Source: Rhodospirillaceae bacterium (GTDB lineage: Bacteria; Pseudomonadota; Alphaproteobacteria; MPNO01; UBA2964). Taken from it: a stretch of DNA of 64,000 nucleotides. A program made the position numbers and the translations under genes. Below the pieces are notes generated by a model, which ran no database searches, had not been told where the DNA came from, and saw only the letters and a program-made list of their open reading frames with translations. Positions 53,022 to 62,649 of the stretch are shown here, piece by piece. Every line of letters starts with the position of its first letter. The first letter of the stretch is position 1. The DNA is taken from assembly GCA_002720855.1 (NCBI GenBank), contig PBIN01000015.1, forward strand, positions 248,001-312,000, written 5' to 3'.

Positions 53022-54416
53022 CTAAATGCCTAAATAGAAAGCGGCCGTCCCCAACGCGGTACAACTGGCGAGAGTTGGAATCATACCGACTTTGAATCTC
53101 AGCATCGCGATCATTGCACCAAGGGAAAGAACAACGGCGGCAATCTCGACGGTTTCCCAAGTCGGCACGTAGAGCCGCAAAGCACCAAAATATTGTTCCT
53201 CAACTTTGTCAAAAGCGACATGCAAACCGAACCAGACCGCAAGATTTAGCACAACACCGACGATGGCAGCCGTTATCGCAGATAGTGCTGATGAGAGCGA
53301 CTTATTCCCGCGCAGAGATTCAATGTAAGGACCACCGAGAAAAATCCACAAATAGCACGGCACGAAAGTCACCCATGTCGTAATCGCCGCACCCAGTACT
53401 CCGGCCAGCATGGGATCGAGCATGCCGGGATTGCGGTAGGCTCCCATAAACCCGACAAACTGGACCACCATTATTAGGGGTCCCGGTGTCGTCTCGGCCA
53501 TTCCCAACCCATCAAGCATTTCACCTGGTGCAAGCCAGCCATAGGTCGCGACAGCCTGCTGTGCGACATAGGCAAGCACTGCATAGGCACCACCGAACGT
53601 TACTACCGCCATCTTGCTGAAAAACAGGCTCTCTTGTGTGTAAACATGGTTCATCCCCAGCCATGTCAGCAGAATGGCAACCGGTCCCAGCCACAAAACA
53701 AGACAGATTGCTGTCACCTTAATTGCTCGTGCCATCGACGGTTTTGTATGGTCGAGTTTGCCTGCCGCTGCGGCGGCATCAATTGCGTCTTTTTCTGTTG
53801 AATCAGATTCGCTGTGGCCAGCATTACCTGAAAACAGACCTGCGTTTATACGGCCACCGATGTAACCGACGAGGGCTGCAGTCAAAACGATCAACGGGAA
53901 TGGAACAGCAAAGAAGAAGATCGCCACAAATGCAATCACTGCAATGGAGATCATCAAGTTATTTGTCAGTGCGCGGCTTCCAATCCTCAACACCGCTTGG
54001 ACAACAACCGCCAAAACCGCCGCTTTGATGCCAAAGAAAATCGCCTGAACAATCGAGAGATCATTGAAGCCCGCGTAAAGGATGCTGAGCAAAAGAATGA
54101 CAACGGCCCCCGGCAGAATAAACAGCGTTCCCGCCACGATGCCGCCCCAGGTTCTGTGCAATAACCAGCCTATATAAGTCGCGAGTTGTTGTGCTTCAGG
54201 CCCTGGCAAAAGCATGCAGTAATTTAGTGCATGCAAAAACCTCGCTTCGCTTATCCATTTCCTGTCCTCAACAAGGACTCGATGCATCAACGCAATTTGT
54301 CCAGCGGGCCCACCAAAACTCAAGGACGCAATCTTGACCCAAGCGCCCAATGCCTCTCGGAAGCTGACGACCTCGGCGGAGTTGTGCGAGCTTTGTGTGT
54401 CAGCGGTTTCGGACAA
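53022..54416 (-). CDS. chrA: Chromate transporter ChrA family protein
   Basis: A two-repeat ChrA of about 464 residues. Each half has the CHR signature: SFGGPAGQIALMHRVLVEDRKWIS with LPGPEAQQLATYIGW in the first, and TFGGAYAVLAYVAQQAV with MAETTPGPLIMVVQFVGFMGAY in the second. It has about 10-12 membrane helices and exports chromate or carries related anions. The start is uncertain: a TTG at 54416 follows GAGG, while a TTG at 54503 would add 29 residues with no clear role. It is divergent from hcrC. Confidence 0.88.
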   Translation of the reverse strand: MSETADTQSSHNSAEVVSFREALGAWVKIASLSFGGPAGQIALMHRVLVEDRKWISEARFLHALNYCMLLPGPEAQQLATYIGWLLHRTWGGIVAGTLFILPGAVVILLLSILYAGFNDLSIVQAIFFGIKAAVLAVVVQAVLRIGSRALTNNLMISIAVIAFVAIFFFAVPFPLIVLTAALVGYIGGRINAGLFSGNAGHSESDSTEKDAIDAAAAAGKLDHTKPSMARAIKVTAICLVLWLGPVAILLTWLGMNHVYTQESLFFSKMAVVTFGGAYAVLAYVAQQAVATYGWLAPGEMLDGLGMAETTPGPLIMVVQFVGFMGAYRNPGMLDPMLAGVLGAAITTWVTFVPCYLWIFLGGPYIESLRGNKSLSSALSAITAAIVGVVLNLAVWFGLHVAFDKVEEQYFGALRLYVPTWETVEIAAVVLSLGAMIAMLRFKVGMIPTLASCTALGTAAFYLGI

Positions 54417-54532
54417 CGCTAGAGACCTCACGGGAATGGAAGTGGCCGCAACCTCGCACGGACCAAATCTCACCACAAGACCGGACACTGACTTGGCCCA
54501 CAATAAATAAAGGGAGCTAAATTAGTTGATAT

Positions 54533-54560
54533 TCATATTGTTTATAATCCAACAATATGA
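54533..54560. promoter_or_regulatory. Perfect inverted repeat in the chrA / hcrC promoter
   Basis: TCATATTGTT-N8-AACAATATGA: perfect 10-bp arms with an 8-base spacer. It includes ATTGTT-N8-AACAAT (54537-54556), identical in half-site and spacing to 44095-44114. It lies 66 bp before the hcrC start and overlaps likely core-promoter DNA (TATAAT in the spacer), so repression is plausible. Confidence 0.75.
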
Positions 54561-54626
54561 TACCCAACGTTTATATCCGCTTTGGCATGTAAGTAGTGGA
54601 TACGCTCCAAAAAGAGGTGGGAGCTG

Positions 54627-55112
54627 ATGAAAAATATAATTTCGATGACATTGAATGGCCGTGCCCGCGACGATGCAATTTCGGGCAACATGCTTCTGGT
54701 TGATTTTTTGCGAGAAATCGTTGGCCTAACAGGCACAAAGATCGGCTGTGACGGTGGCGAATGTGGCTGTTGTACCGTTCTCATTGACGGCAAACCTCGC
54801 CACGCCTGTTTAACACTCGCAGCAGCCTGCGACGGCTCAACCGTGGAGACGATAGAATCTCTCGAAACAAGCGGTAGACTTTCTTCAATTCAACGGGGCT
54901 TTCACGAAAAGCTGGGTGCACAGTGTGGTTTCTGTACGCCGGGTATGGTTATGGCGGCAGAAGGGCTGTTGCGGGAAAACGCCGACCCAAACGAAAGTGA
55001 AATCCGCAATGGAATGGCCGCCAATATTTGCCGCTGTACCGGGTATGTAAAAATTATCGAATCCGTTCAGGCTGCTGCAGAAGAGATTGCTGCCGGTGAG
55101 GATGCCGCATGA
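54627..55112 (+). CDS. hcrC: 4-hydroxybenzoyl-CoA reductase-type 2Fe-2S subunit (gamma)
   Basis: A 161-residue small subunit of a molybdenum hydroxylase family enzyme. The plant-type 2Fe-2S site is CDGGECGCC plus HAC, and the second cluster is CGFCTPGM and CRCTGY. The start follows a GGGAG site. It overlaps the large-subunit gene by 4 bp (ATGA). Assignment to the 4-hydroxybenzoyl-CoA reductase branch rests mainly on its medium-subunit partner at 57463. Confidence 0.93.
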   Translation: MKNIISMTLNGRARDDAISGNMLLVDFLREIVGLTGTKIGCDGGECGCCTVLIDGKPRHACLTLAAACDGSTVETIESLETSGRLSSIQRGFHEKLGAQCGFCTPGMVMAAEGLLRENADPNESEIRNGMAANICRCTGYVKIIESVQAAAEEIAAGEDAA

Positions 55113-57463
55113 ACGAGAACATGCCCATTCAGCCTGAGACCGTTGAGCCGGTTAAGTCCGTCGGGGTGCCAATGCCCCTGGTTGACGGCCCTGAAAAAGT
55201 ATCCGGCAAAGCAAACTACACAGCCGATTTTATCGAACAGGATGCTTTGGTGGGGCGCATTTTGCGCTCGCCTGTAGCCCACGCAGAGATCCTTAGTATC
55301 GATACACGTGCGGCTGAGGCGCTGCCCGGTGTTGAGGCCGTCGTCACTGGTATCGACTTTGCCGGCCAGTTCGGCGTTCTCCCCATCGCACGCACTGAGT
55401 GGCCGATTGCTCGAGAAAAAGTTCGGTATCGCGGTGAACCCATCGCCGCCGTTGCCGCTATCGATGTTGAGACGGCACAAAAAGCTCTTGATCTAATCGA
55501 GTATGAATATGAGGAGCTTCCGGCCTACTTCACTGCACAAGATGCAATGGCAGAAGATGTTTCGCCGCTGCATGAAAAACGACCCAACAATGTCGAACGC
55601 CATGTCGAATATGATCTCGGAGAAGTCGATAAAGGTTTTGAAGACGCCGATTTGATCCGCGAAGGCACATACGATTGTGCCGAAGTTTGTCAGGTCCAGA
55701 CTGAACCGCACGCGGCACTCGCCGCCTACGATGGAGAACGTGATCGGCTGACAGTCCATGCGAGTACGCAGGTCCCCTATTACGTTCATCTGATGCTCGA
55801 ACAAACTTTGGGCATGCCACGCTCTAGAATCCGGGTCATCAAACCGCATATCGGCGGCGGTTTTGGGTGCCGGACGGAATGTCTCCATGTCGAACTAATC
55901 GCTGCCGCCCTCGCCCGTGCCTGCAAGGGTACCGTTCGGATTGTTGTTAGCCGCGAAGAAACCTTCATCACCCATCGCGGGCGTCCTGAACAAAAGACAT
56001 CGCTCAAAATGGGGATGACCAAAGACGGTCGTATTACCGCAGTCGATGCTACAACGACGCAGCGCGGCGGTGCCTATGCCGGATACGGAACTGTCACAAT
56101 CCTCTATTCAGGATCAATGATATTTGCGCTCTATGACATTCAGAACGCGCGATATAATGGATACCGGGTATTGACCAATACACCACCCTGCGGTGCGTTC
56201 CGTGGCCACGGCACGGTCAATGTTCGCTTTGCCTTTGAAAGCCTGATGGATGAGATGGCAACAGAGTTGGGCCTCGATCCATTTCAAGTCCGCCGGAAAA
56301 ACCTGCTGACCGCACCGACCTTTACTGCCAATGATTTGATGGTGAACAGCTACGGTCTGCCTGAATGCCTCAATATCGTTGAGAAAGCCAGTAACTGGAA
56401 AAAGCGTAAAGGCAAGATGGAACCATTCCGCGGCCTCGGCGTCGCCTGCTCACATTATGTAAGTGGTGCCTCCAAGCCTGTAAACTGGACAGGCGAACCG
56501 CACGCGACCGTCAATATCAAGCTCGATTTCGATGGGAGCCTGACGATCCTGACCGGCGCCCCGGAAATCGGACAGGGGTCGAGCACTATTTTAACGCAAT
56601 GCGTCGCCGAGGTTTTGGGGCTTGATGTATCGCGCATCAGAATTGTGACTTCCGACAGCCTGGTAACCCCCAAAGACAATGGTGCTTACTCTTCCCGCGT
56701 CACCTATATGGTTGGTAATGCCGCAATTGATGCCGCGACCAACCTCAAGGCTATTTTGACCGAAGCCGCAGCGCGCAAATTGGATGTGCAGCCCGAAGAC
56801 GTGGAATGTCTGGGTGAAATCTACCGTGCCGGTTCGCAGGATCAGGGAATGACTTTTGAGGAGGTCGTTTATGCCGCCCTTGAAGGAACCGGTACAATCA
56901 CAGCGCGCGGCAACTTCGACACTATCCCCGAAAGTTGGGGCGGCGATAAATATCGCGGTGCTGCGATTGGCGGCACCATGGCATTTTCCTATGCGGCGCA
57001 AGTAGTCGAGATCTCTATCGACCCTGACACAGCAGACATCCATGTCGAAAAGGTCTGGGTCGCCCATGACTGCGGTAAAGCGCTCAACCCGTTGTCGGTC
57101 GAAGGCCAGATCGAAGGTTCTGTCTGGATGGGGATGGGCCAGGCGATGACCGAAGAAACTCGTTACCACAATGGACTTGGGATCACCGGCAATATGCTCG
57201 ATTACCGGGTGCCGACAATTATCGAAAGCCCGCCGATTGAAACGCATATTGTCGAATCGAACGACCCGCACGGGCCCTTTGGGGCTAAAGAAGCTGGTGA
57301 GGCGTCTCTTGCCGGATTTCTGCCGGCTCTGACCAATGCTATTGCCGATGCTCTTGATATTCGTGTCTCCGAACTGCCAATCACGCCCGACCGGCTGATG
57401 GAAATCATGGAAGACAGAAAACGGGAAGCGCGCAATGCGGATGAACAAAAGGTGGATGCGTAA
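55109..57463 (+). CDS. hcrA: 4-hydroxybenzoyl-CoA reductase-type molybdopterin subunit (alpha)
   Basis: A 784-residue large subunit. Cofactor-binding segments are [20 protein letters not shown] and [10 protein letters not shown]. The C-terminal GAKEAGEAS carries the catalytic glutamate. Only about the general fold is shared with the large subunit at 7329-9674, which lacks the FGCRTE form. It overlaps hcrC by 4 bp and its stop overlaps the start of hcrB (TAATG). It should remove the para hydroxyl of 4-hydroxybenzoyl-CoA, or act on a related aryl-CoA. Confidence 0.92.
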   Translation: MNENMPIQPETVEPVKSVGVPMPLVDGPEKVSGKANYTADFIEQDALVGRILRSPVAHAEILSIDTRAAEALPGVEAVVTGIDFAGQFGVLPIARTEWPIAREKVRYRGEPIAAVAAIDVETAQKALDLIEYEYEELPAYFTAQDAMAEDVSPLHEKRPNNVERHVEYDLGEVDKGFEDADLIREGTYDCAEVCQVQTEPHAALAAYDGERDRLTVHASTQVPYYVHLMLEQTLGMPRSRIRVIKPHIGGGFGCRTECLHVELIAAALARACKGTVRIVVSREETFITHRGRPEQKTSLKMGMTKDGRITAVDATTTQRGGAYAGYGTVTILYSGSMIFALYDIQNARYNGYRVLTNTPPCGAFRGHGTVNVRFAFESLMDEMATELGLDPFQVRRKNLLTAPTFTANDLMVNSYGLPECLNIVEKASNWKKRKGKMEPFRGLGVACSHYVSGASKPVNWTGEPHATVNIKLDFDGSLTILTGAPEIGQGSSTILTQCVAEVLGLDVSRIRIVTSDSLVTPKDNGAYSSRVTYMVGNAAIDAATNLKAILTEAAARKLDVQPEDVECLGEIYRAGSQDQGMTFEEVVYAALEGTGTITARGNFDTIPESWGGDKYRGAAIGGTMAFSYAAQVVEISIDPDTADIHVEKVWVAHDCGKALNPLSVEGQIEGSVWMGMGQAMTEETRYHNGLGITGNMLDYRVPTIIESPPIETHIVESNDPHGPFGAKEAGEASLAGFLPALTNAIADALDIRVSELPITPDRLMEIMEDRKREARNADEQKVDA

Positions 57464-58443
57464 TGGAGCTGATGCCTAACTTTGATCTGCACCGCCCGAC
57501 CGAAGTCGAGGAAGCGGTGAAGCTGCGGGCAGAGACCGATGGGGCACTCTATGTCGCAGGCGGAACCGATATGATCGTAAATGTCCGGCGGGGCATTGAG
57601 CAACCAGCCGCCCTGATCGATCTTTCATCTGTTCAGGAACTACAGGAAATCGTCGAAGACAACGAGGGTCTTCATATAGGAGCATCTGTCACTCTTCAAA
57701 CGGTCACGAATGATCGACGTATACAGGCGGAATATACTGGCGTTGCCGAAGCAGCTGCAGCCGTCGCCGGACCAACACATCAGAGCTACGGCACCGTCGG
57801 TGGAAATCTTTGCCTTGATACGAGATGTCTTTTCTACAATCAGTCTGAGTGGTGGCGAAAATCAAACGATTACTGCATGAAGGAACGCGGCGATATTTGT
57901 CATGTCGCGCCCGGTGGCAAGCGATGCTTTGCCGCCTTCTCGGGGGACGTCGCACCCACTGCACTCATCCATAACGCCGAAGTTGATCTGGTCGGTCCGA
58001 ACGGGCGCCGTCGGGTACCGCTAACGGATATTTATCGCAATGACGGAATGAACCATCTCGCGATAGAACCCGGTGAATTGCTCACAGTTCTTCATCTACC
58101 AAAAACCGAAGCCGGCCAGCCCAGCGCTTACGAGAAAGCACGAGTTAGAGGATCCATCGATTTTCCACTTGCTGGCGCGGCCGTTTGGCTAAAACAGGTG
58201 GACGGCAAAGTCGAGGAATTGAGGATCGCGCTGACGGCTGTGAACCCATATCCCCAGTTGGTCAAGAAACTGGATAAATTCAGCGGAACAAAACTAGACG
58301 ATTCTGCTCTGGATGAGATTGCCGAAATGGTTCAAAGCCAGGCCAAACCGATGCGGACAACAACTGTAAAACCATGGTATCGCCGCCGCGTTGTCGGTGC
58401 CATCGCCCGCCGTCTGACGGCCAAACTTTCGGAAGCCCGCTAG
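57463..58443 (+). CDS. hcrB: 4-hydroxybenzoyl-CoA reductase-type FAD subunit (beta) with 4Fe-4S insert
   Basis: A 326-residue FAD subunit with the usual YVAGGTDMIVNV and GTVGGNLC motifs. Residues about 117-160 form the insert that distinguishes 4-hydroxybenzoyl-CoA reductase from other family members: cysteines C122, C138, C146 and C155 are spaced as in the extra 4Fe-4S site of the Thauera enzyme (from memory of that family), within DTRCLFYNQSEWWR, DYCMKER, ICHVAP and KRCFAAF. This makes the assignment much more specific than for a generic CoxM protein. Confidence 0.93.
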   Translation: MELMPNFDLHRPTEVEEAVKLRAETDGALYVAGGTDMIVNVRRGIEQPAALIDLSSVQELQEIVEDNEGLHIGASVTLQTVTNDRRIQAEYTGVAEAAAAVAGPTHQSYGTVGGNLCLDTRCLFYNQSEWWRKSNDYCMKERGDICHVAPGGKRCFAAFSGDVAPTALIHNAEVDLVGPNGRRRVPLTDIYRNDGMNHLAIEPGELLTVLHLPKTEAGQPSAYEKARVRGSIDFPLAGAAVWLKQVDGKVEELRIALTAVNPYPQLVKKLDKFSGTKLDDSALDEIAEMVQSQAKPMRTTTVKPWYRRRVVGAIARRLTAKLSEAR

Positions 58444-58498
58444 ACCCTGGTGCACCTCTTATCGTAACCTTGCTGCATAGCAAAAACGGGGTAAGAAA

Positions 58499-59614
58499 TT
58501 GCGTGAAGACGTAATCAAAAAACAGAAAGCGGCTATGGCTGCTGCTGGCTTGGACGTTCTTGTTGCGATCTCGCCTGAAAATTTCGCTTATGGCACTGGC
58601 TTCGTCGTTCCATCCCAACCGTTGATGCGCTGGCGGCACGCCATTTGCGCGATCAATGCAGATGGCAAAGCCGGCATCGTGGCTGTCGACATGGAAGAAA
58701 CCACCGTGCGTGGAAAATTGCCTGATGCGGACATTCGCATCTGGGGTGAATTTACCGACAAACCGATGAACGCATTGGCACAATTGATTTCCGATCTCGG
58801 AGCAACGAACGGCAAAGTCGGCATCGAGATGAATTACCTGCCAGCAGCTGATCATGACCATCTGCAACGGCTCCTGCCGGGCGCGATGCTCGTCGCCGCT
58901 GATGAAATATTCGATCAGCTTCGTCAAATCAAAACACCTGAGGAGATTGAGTTGCTGCGGCGACTATCGCGTATTTCCGATACCGCAATCAAAGCCTCTT
59001 TCGACGCTGTAAATGCGGGAATGACGGAAATGGATATGGCAGCCGCTCTTACACGCAGCGTGTATGAACAGGGTGCGGAACATTTCAAACTTATGATTGT
59101 CGCGACCGGGCCCCGATCGGAATTGCCGAACATTGGCCCAACTGAACGGGTGCTTGAAGCAGGTGATATTTGCCGGGTTGAAATATTTTCCATTATCGAT
59201 GGCTATCATGCAGGCGTATGCCGCACGGCATCCGTAGAAGATCCACCCGAAAAAGCCGTGGAAATTTGGAAGAACCTGGTGGAGTGTAAATATCGCGTTT
59301 TCGATGCAATCAAACCTGAAGCGAGCGCCAGGAAAATTTACGAATTATTTCTGGAGAAATTCGGCGAGCTTGGCCTGCCACCGATCTCTTTCGTCGGGCA
59401 TGGCATAGGGCTGCATCTGCATGAAGACCCCTACCTTGGCAAGTACGACGATTTTACGCTCGAAGCGGGAATGGTGCTCGGTATTGAGCCATTGGTCTAT
59501 CAGACCGGCCATGGCTTTGGACTGCAACTAAAAGATATGGTTGCCATCACCGAAACGGGCGCGGAACTCCTCTCAGATTCAACCGACACCGATACGCTTT
59601 ACCGGATCGCCTGA
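58499..59614 (+). CDS. M24 (creatinase/Xaa-Pro peptidase) fold protein with altered metal site
   Basis: A 371-residue pita-bread-fold protein with an N-terminal creatinase domain. The start is TTG at 58499 after GGGGTAAG. In the metal site of M24 peptidases the first Asp reads Glu (CRVEIFS) and the second Asp is absent (GYHAGVCRT). The His in GHGIGLHLHEDP and one Glu (GIEP) remain, while the last Glu reads Lys (QLKDMV). It may be a metal-independent creatinase-type hydrolase. It is 55 bp after hcrB on the same strand and may be co-transcribed. Confidence 0.85.
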   Translation: MREDVIKKQKAAMAAAGLDVLVAISPENFAYGTGFVVPSQPLMRWRHAICAINADGKAGIVAVDMEETTVRGKLPDADIRIWGEFTDKPMNALAQLISDLGATNGKVGIEMNYLPAADHDHLQRLLPGAMLVAADEIFDQLRQIKTPEEIELLRRLSRISDTAIKASFDAVNAGMTEMDMAAALTRSVYEQGAEHFKLMIVATGPRSELPNIGPTERVLEAGDICRVEIFSIIDGYHAGVCRTASVEDPPEKAVEIWKNLVECKYRVFDAIKPEASARKIYELFLEKFGELGLPPISFVGHGIGLHLHEDPYLGKYDDFTLEAGMVLGIEPLVYQTGHGFGLQLKDMVAITETGAELLSDSTDTDTLYRIA

Positions 59615-59632
59615 TCATAGAATTCAGGATCT

Positions 59633-59953
59633 TCAAATATAGCTTTGTCCCCAATCGCGAAGCGCCAATAGAATTGGCTCCAGAGACTTCCCCTTTTCGC
59701 TGAGGCTGTATTCAACATGCGGGGGAACAACGGGATAAACTTTCCGAATGACAATTCCGTCTCTTTCCAATTCCCTAAGTTGTTTTGTCAACATACGTTG
59801 CGTGACATTTCCAATATCTCTTTTCAGGGCATTGTATCGTTTCGTTCCATCTAGCAAATGATAGAGCACTACACCTTTCCACTTTCCGCCAATCCGTTCG
59901 AGCGCGGCTTCGACAGGGCAGCCTTCAGAGCAGTCATAACGTTCGAATCTCAT
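59633..59953 (-). CDS. HxlR family transcriptional regulator
   Basis: A 106-residue winged-helix protein. The family start CSEGCPVEAALERIGGKW, the GTKRYNALKRDIGNVTQRMLTKQLRELERDGIV recognition region and the VEYSLSEKG wing are all present. The two cysteines before the helix (CSEGC) could sense oxidants or electrophiles, as in some HxlR regulators. Divergent from the DUF1330 gene, which it may control. Confidence 0.93.
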   Translation of the reverse strand: MRFERYDCSEGCPVEAALERIGGKWKGVVLYHLLDGTKRYNALKRDIGNVTQRMLTKQLRELERDGIVIRKVYPVVPPHVEYSLSEKGKSLEPILLALRDWGQSYI

Positions 59954-59981
59954 TTAATCTCCTTAGGATACATTATGTAGC

Positions 59982-59993
59982 TATAGTCCTATA
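59982..59993. promoter_or_regulatory. Candidate HxlR operator
   Basis: Small inverted repeat TATAG-TC-CTATA in the divergent gap between the HxlR and DUF1330 genes. It is short and may be chance. Confidence 0.3.
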
Positions 59994-60062
59994 TTGTACG
60001 TACTTGCGTTTTGATTCCTTGCCCAATATCTCTGATTGGTTCTCACATCAAGGGATGAAGCG

Positions 60063-60365
60063 ATGACCTACTATTCTGTTTTGGCAGTTACACCGACAAG
60101 CGAAGACTGGATTCCTGATTATATTGGCCCGGCAAATGCGCTTGTCGCAAAGCACGGCGGAAAATATCTCGCCCGCACGAGCAGTCATGAACGTCTTGAA
60201 GGTGACGGCGAAGAGGTGGCGCTACGCATCGTCATCGAATGGCCTTCAAAGGAAGACGCGGTGGCGTTTATGAACGACCCTGAATACATGCCACACCTTA
60301 AGGCAAGGGCCGCAGGGTCGATAAGTCATCATTTTCTAATCGAGGGAAAAGACGATCTCGCATAA
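60063..60365 (+). CDS. DUF1330 domain-containing protein
   Basis: A 100-residue dimeric ferredoxin-like-fold protein. The DUF1330 pattern is visible in GPANALVAKHGGKYLARTSSHERLEGD and IEWPSKEDAVAFMNDPEYMPHL. Function of the family is unknown. The start at 60063 begins the domain; an upstream start at 60036 would add 9 residues. It is divergent from and probably regulated by the HxlR protein. Confidence 0.87.
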   Translation: MTYYSVLAVTPTSEDWIPDYIGPANALVAKHGGKYLARTSSHERLEGDGEEVALRIVIEWPSKEDAVAFMNDPEYMPHLKARAAGSISHHFLIEGKDDLA

Positions 60366-60427
60366 ATGAATACGCAGTCAAAATTGAGCGACACCGCTAC
60401 ACAGCGATGGTCCCGTCTTTTGCGTGC

Positions 60428-61519
60428 CTATAATCCGTAGAGTACCCGCGGGTTCGTTCGCAAAATACTATCCTGCAATTCTTGCGACAGATCTCCACGG
60501 GACGCCAGTGACTCAACAAGCATCGGCTCAGCCGAAGGGTCGTTGTGCCCGTAATCGGAGCCAATGATGATATTGTCATTGCCGATGAATTCGGCGAGAT
60601 ACGGAATGTCCTCATCGGCTTCGCAAGCGATAAACATGCGGTATTCTTGAAACAAATCCTGCGTATTGGAGAACTTCCATTTCTTGGCCATCAATCGGCG
60701 CAAAATATGAACAAGAAACGGTGCCCATCCAGCAGAGGCTTCGACAAAGCCAAATCGTAATTTTGGAAATTGCTCTGGAATTGCGTTGTGAATCAGATCG
60801 CGAAACGCAAACAGCGGTAATACCCGGCCATGAGCGAAGGAATGATTGCGATCGATGTCATAGAGATCGATCAAGGTCGGTGCCCCGGAGCCTGTATGAA
60901 TACAGATTGGCAAATCGAGTTTTTCGGCCTCCTGATAAACGGGGAAGAAATAGGGATTATCGAGCGTCATGTCGCTTTCCATGCCACGAAAGAAAATACC
61001 GGTCGCGCCGTTTTCTTTGGCAACACGCATTTCTTCGATAGAAGCCTCGATTGAAAGCAGCGGTAAGACTGCGACCCAGCGCAATCTGTCTTCATCCGCC
61101 CGCCATACCTGGGCCAGCCATTTGTTGTAGGCACGGCATAAGGCGATTTCCAAAGCTGGGTCCTTGGTCAAATAAATCAAAAACAGGGTCGGATAGATCA
61201 CCTGAGTTTCAATGCCAAGCCGATCCATATCTGCCAGTCTGATCTTGGGGTCAGTGATTTCACGGCTCGCGATTGTTATGTCACCGCGAGAACTTTGAGA
61301 CCTGGCTTCAGATGGCGTGACGAGTCGAAACCCGCCTTTACCGGCCGGTTTGGGAAAGATGTTCCCGTCGATCAACCAGAAAACATCAGAGTCGCCGTAA
61401 AGCGTATCATCAGGCACGGACACTCTAACCGGCCGCCGTGGGTACATCTCTTTTTCAAAAAATTCCCAGATACCGTCGGATTCGGAAATGTGTGTATCAG
61501 CATCAACGACACCAACCAT
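60428..61519 (-). CDS. Amidohydrolase family protein (ACMSD-like)
   Basis: A 363-residue amidohydrolase_2-type TIM barrel. The N-terminal metal motif is DADTHI, followed by ICIHTG, the central GATGIFFRGME and a C-terminal GSDYGHND, the pattern of decarboxylases/hydrolases related to ACMSD. It likely decarboxylates or hydrolyses an aromatic acid or its ring-cleavage product. The start at 61519 has AGAGAGGTG upstream. It is divergent from the GST gene. Confidence 0.88.
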   Translation of the reverse strand: MVGVVDADTHISESDGIWEFFEKEMYPRRPVRVSVPDDTLYGDSDVFWLIDGNIFPKPAGKGGFRLVTPSEARSQSSRGDITIASREITDPKIRLADMDRLGIETQVIYPTLFLIYLTKDPALEIALCRAYNKWLAQVWRADEDRLRWVAVLPLLSIEASIEEMRVAKENGATGIFFRGMESDMTLDNPYFFPVYQEAEKLDLPICIHTGSGAPTLIDLYDIDRNHSFAHGRVLPLFAFRDLIHNAIPEQFPKLRFGFVEASAGWAPFLVHILRRLMAKKWKFSNTQDLFQEYRMFIACEADEDIPYLAEFIGNDNIIIGSDYGHNDPSAEPMLVESLASRGDLSQELQDSILRTNPRVLYGL

Positions 61520-61698
61520 TTTACACCTCTCTGTATAGCGCAACCGGCTTTGATGCCGTGCTTTTGTTAAAGCGAAGTGTGTCGAAAAAAGCCGCGCTTC
61601 ACAAGCGCGAGCAAATTTCTGGCGTAAATTGACTACAGATGGCTCGAACCGATTTCTCTTGGTATATAAATTCGAAATAAACCAAGGGGGACGGACCT

Positions 61699-62517
61699 AT
61701 TCTTACACTCTATGACTACGGCAATTCAGTGTGTTGTCAGAAAGTTCGCATCACACTCTGTGCAAAAGGGCTGGAATGGGATGCCGTCTCAGTCAATTTG
61801 TTTCAGGGCGAGCAGTACGATCCGGATTATCTCAAGCTGAATCCAAAAGGAGTGGTGCCGACGCTAGTTCATGACGGAAAGCCAGTAACGGAATCCACGC
61901 TCATCTGCGAATATATCGACAAGGTTTTTCCTGATCCGCCATTGATGCCCGCCGATCCCTGGCAATGCAGCCGCGCAAAGTTTTGGAGCAAGACAGTCGA
62001 CGAGGGACTATTCGAAGGCGTTGTCGTTATCAGCTTTTCGGCGATGTTTCGCGAACGCATGAAAAATGCCCCGGAGGACGTCCGGCGGGCCCGTTTTCAG
62101 AATGTCGGCGATCCAAGACGCCGCGATCGCACTAAATCGACGCTTGAACAGGGCGTGCAATCCCCAATCGTACTACAAGGTATCTACGCCTATGAAAAAG
62201 CCTTCAAAATTCTGGAAGAAACACTGGCGGAAGGCGGTCCGTGGATTATCGGAGACACACCGACCCTCGCGGACATTGCGTTAATGCCATTTACGGCACG
62301 GCTCGACTGGCTCGGTTTGATCGATATTTGGCTCGCGGATCGGCCGCACTGCCGCGACTGGTGGGCAATGGCACAGGAATGGCCGAGCTACCGACGCGGT
62401 CTTGCAGACCTGGTGACCGAAGAGGAAATTGCGGAGATGCAGGAGCACGGACCCAAGCTCAAAGATGACATTTCTGAACTGCTTGAGAGTTTGCGCGACG
62501 GCAGCTGGAATAGTTGA
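61699..62517 (+). CDS. Glutathione S-transferase family protein with apparent ATT start
   Basis: About 272 residues from 61699. The N-terminal thioredoxin fold reads ILTLYDYGNSVCCQKVRITL, with the reactive Ser/Cys region at SVCC, then GVVPTLVHDGKPVTES. The C-terminal all-helical domain has WIIGDTPTLADIALMPFTARLDWLG. The natural start of the first strand falls on ATT (61699), 8 bases after GGGGG. The nearest standard start, GTG at 61729, would delete strand 1; an in-frame TAA lies at 61678. It may detoxify electrophiles or isomerise a ring-cleavage product. Confidence 0.85.
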   Translation: MLTLYDYGNSVCCQKVRITLCAKGLEWDAVSVNLFQGEQYDPDYLKLNPKGVVPTLVHDGKPVTESTLICEYIDKVFPDPPLMPADPWQCSRAKFWSKTVDEGLFEGVVVISFSAMFRERMKNAPEDVRRARFQNVGDPRRRDRTKSTLEQGVQSPIVLQGIYAYEKAFKILEETLAEGGPWIIGDTPTLADIALMPFTARLDWLGLIDIWLADRPHCRDWWAMAQEWPSYRRGLADLVTEEEIAEMQEHGPKLKDDISELLESLRDGSWNS

Positions 62518-62649
62518 ACAAATTCCTCCGTGCAGTCGCGGGCGATTGGAATAGTAGTCGTTTGCCGCGTAACGCTCGGCAGGCGAAGTAGCTGATCCCG
62601 TGCATAAATCACCCTGTGCTCAATCAACGCGTCGTTGAGAGAGGAGGCC

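Noticed and set aside
56591-57448. 285-codon minus-strand frame opposite hcrA
   Set aside because: Antisense to a coding region with catalytic motifs and coupled neighbours.
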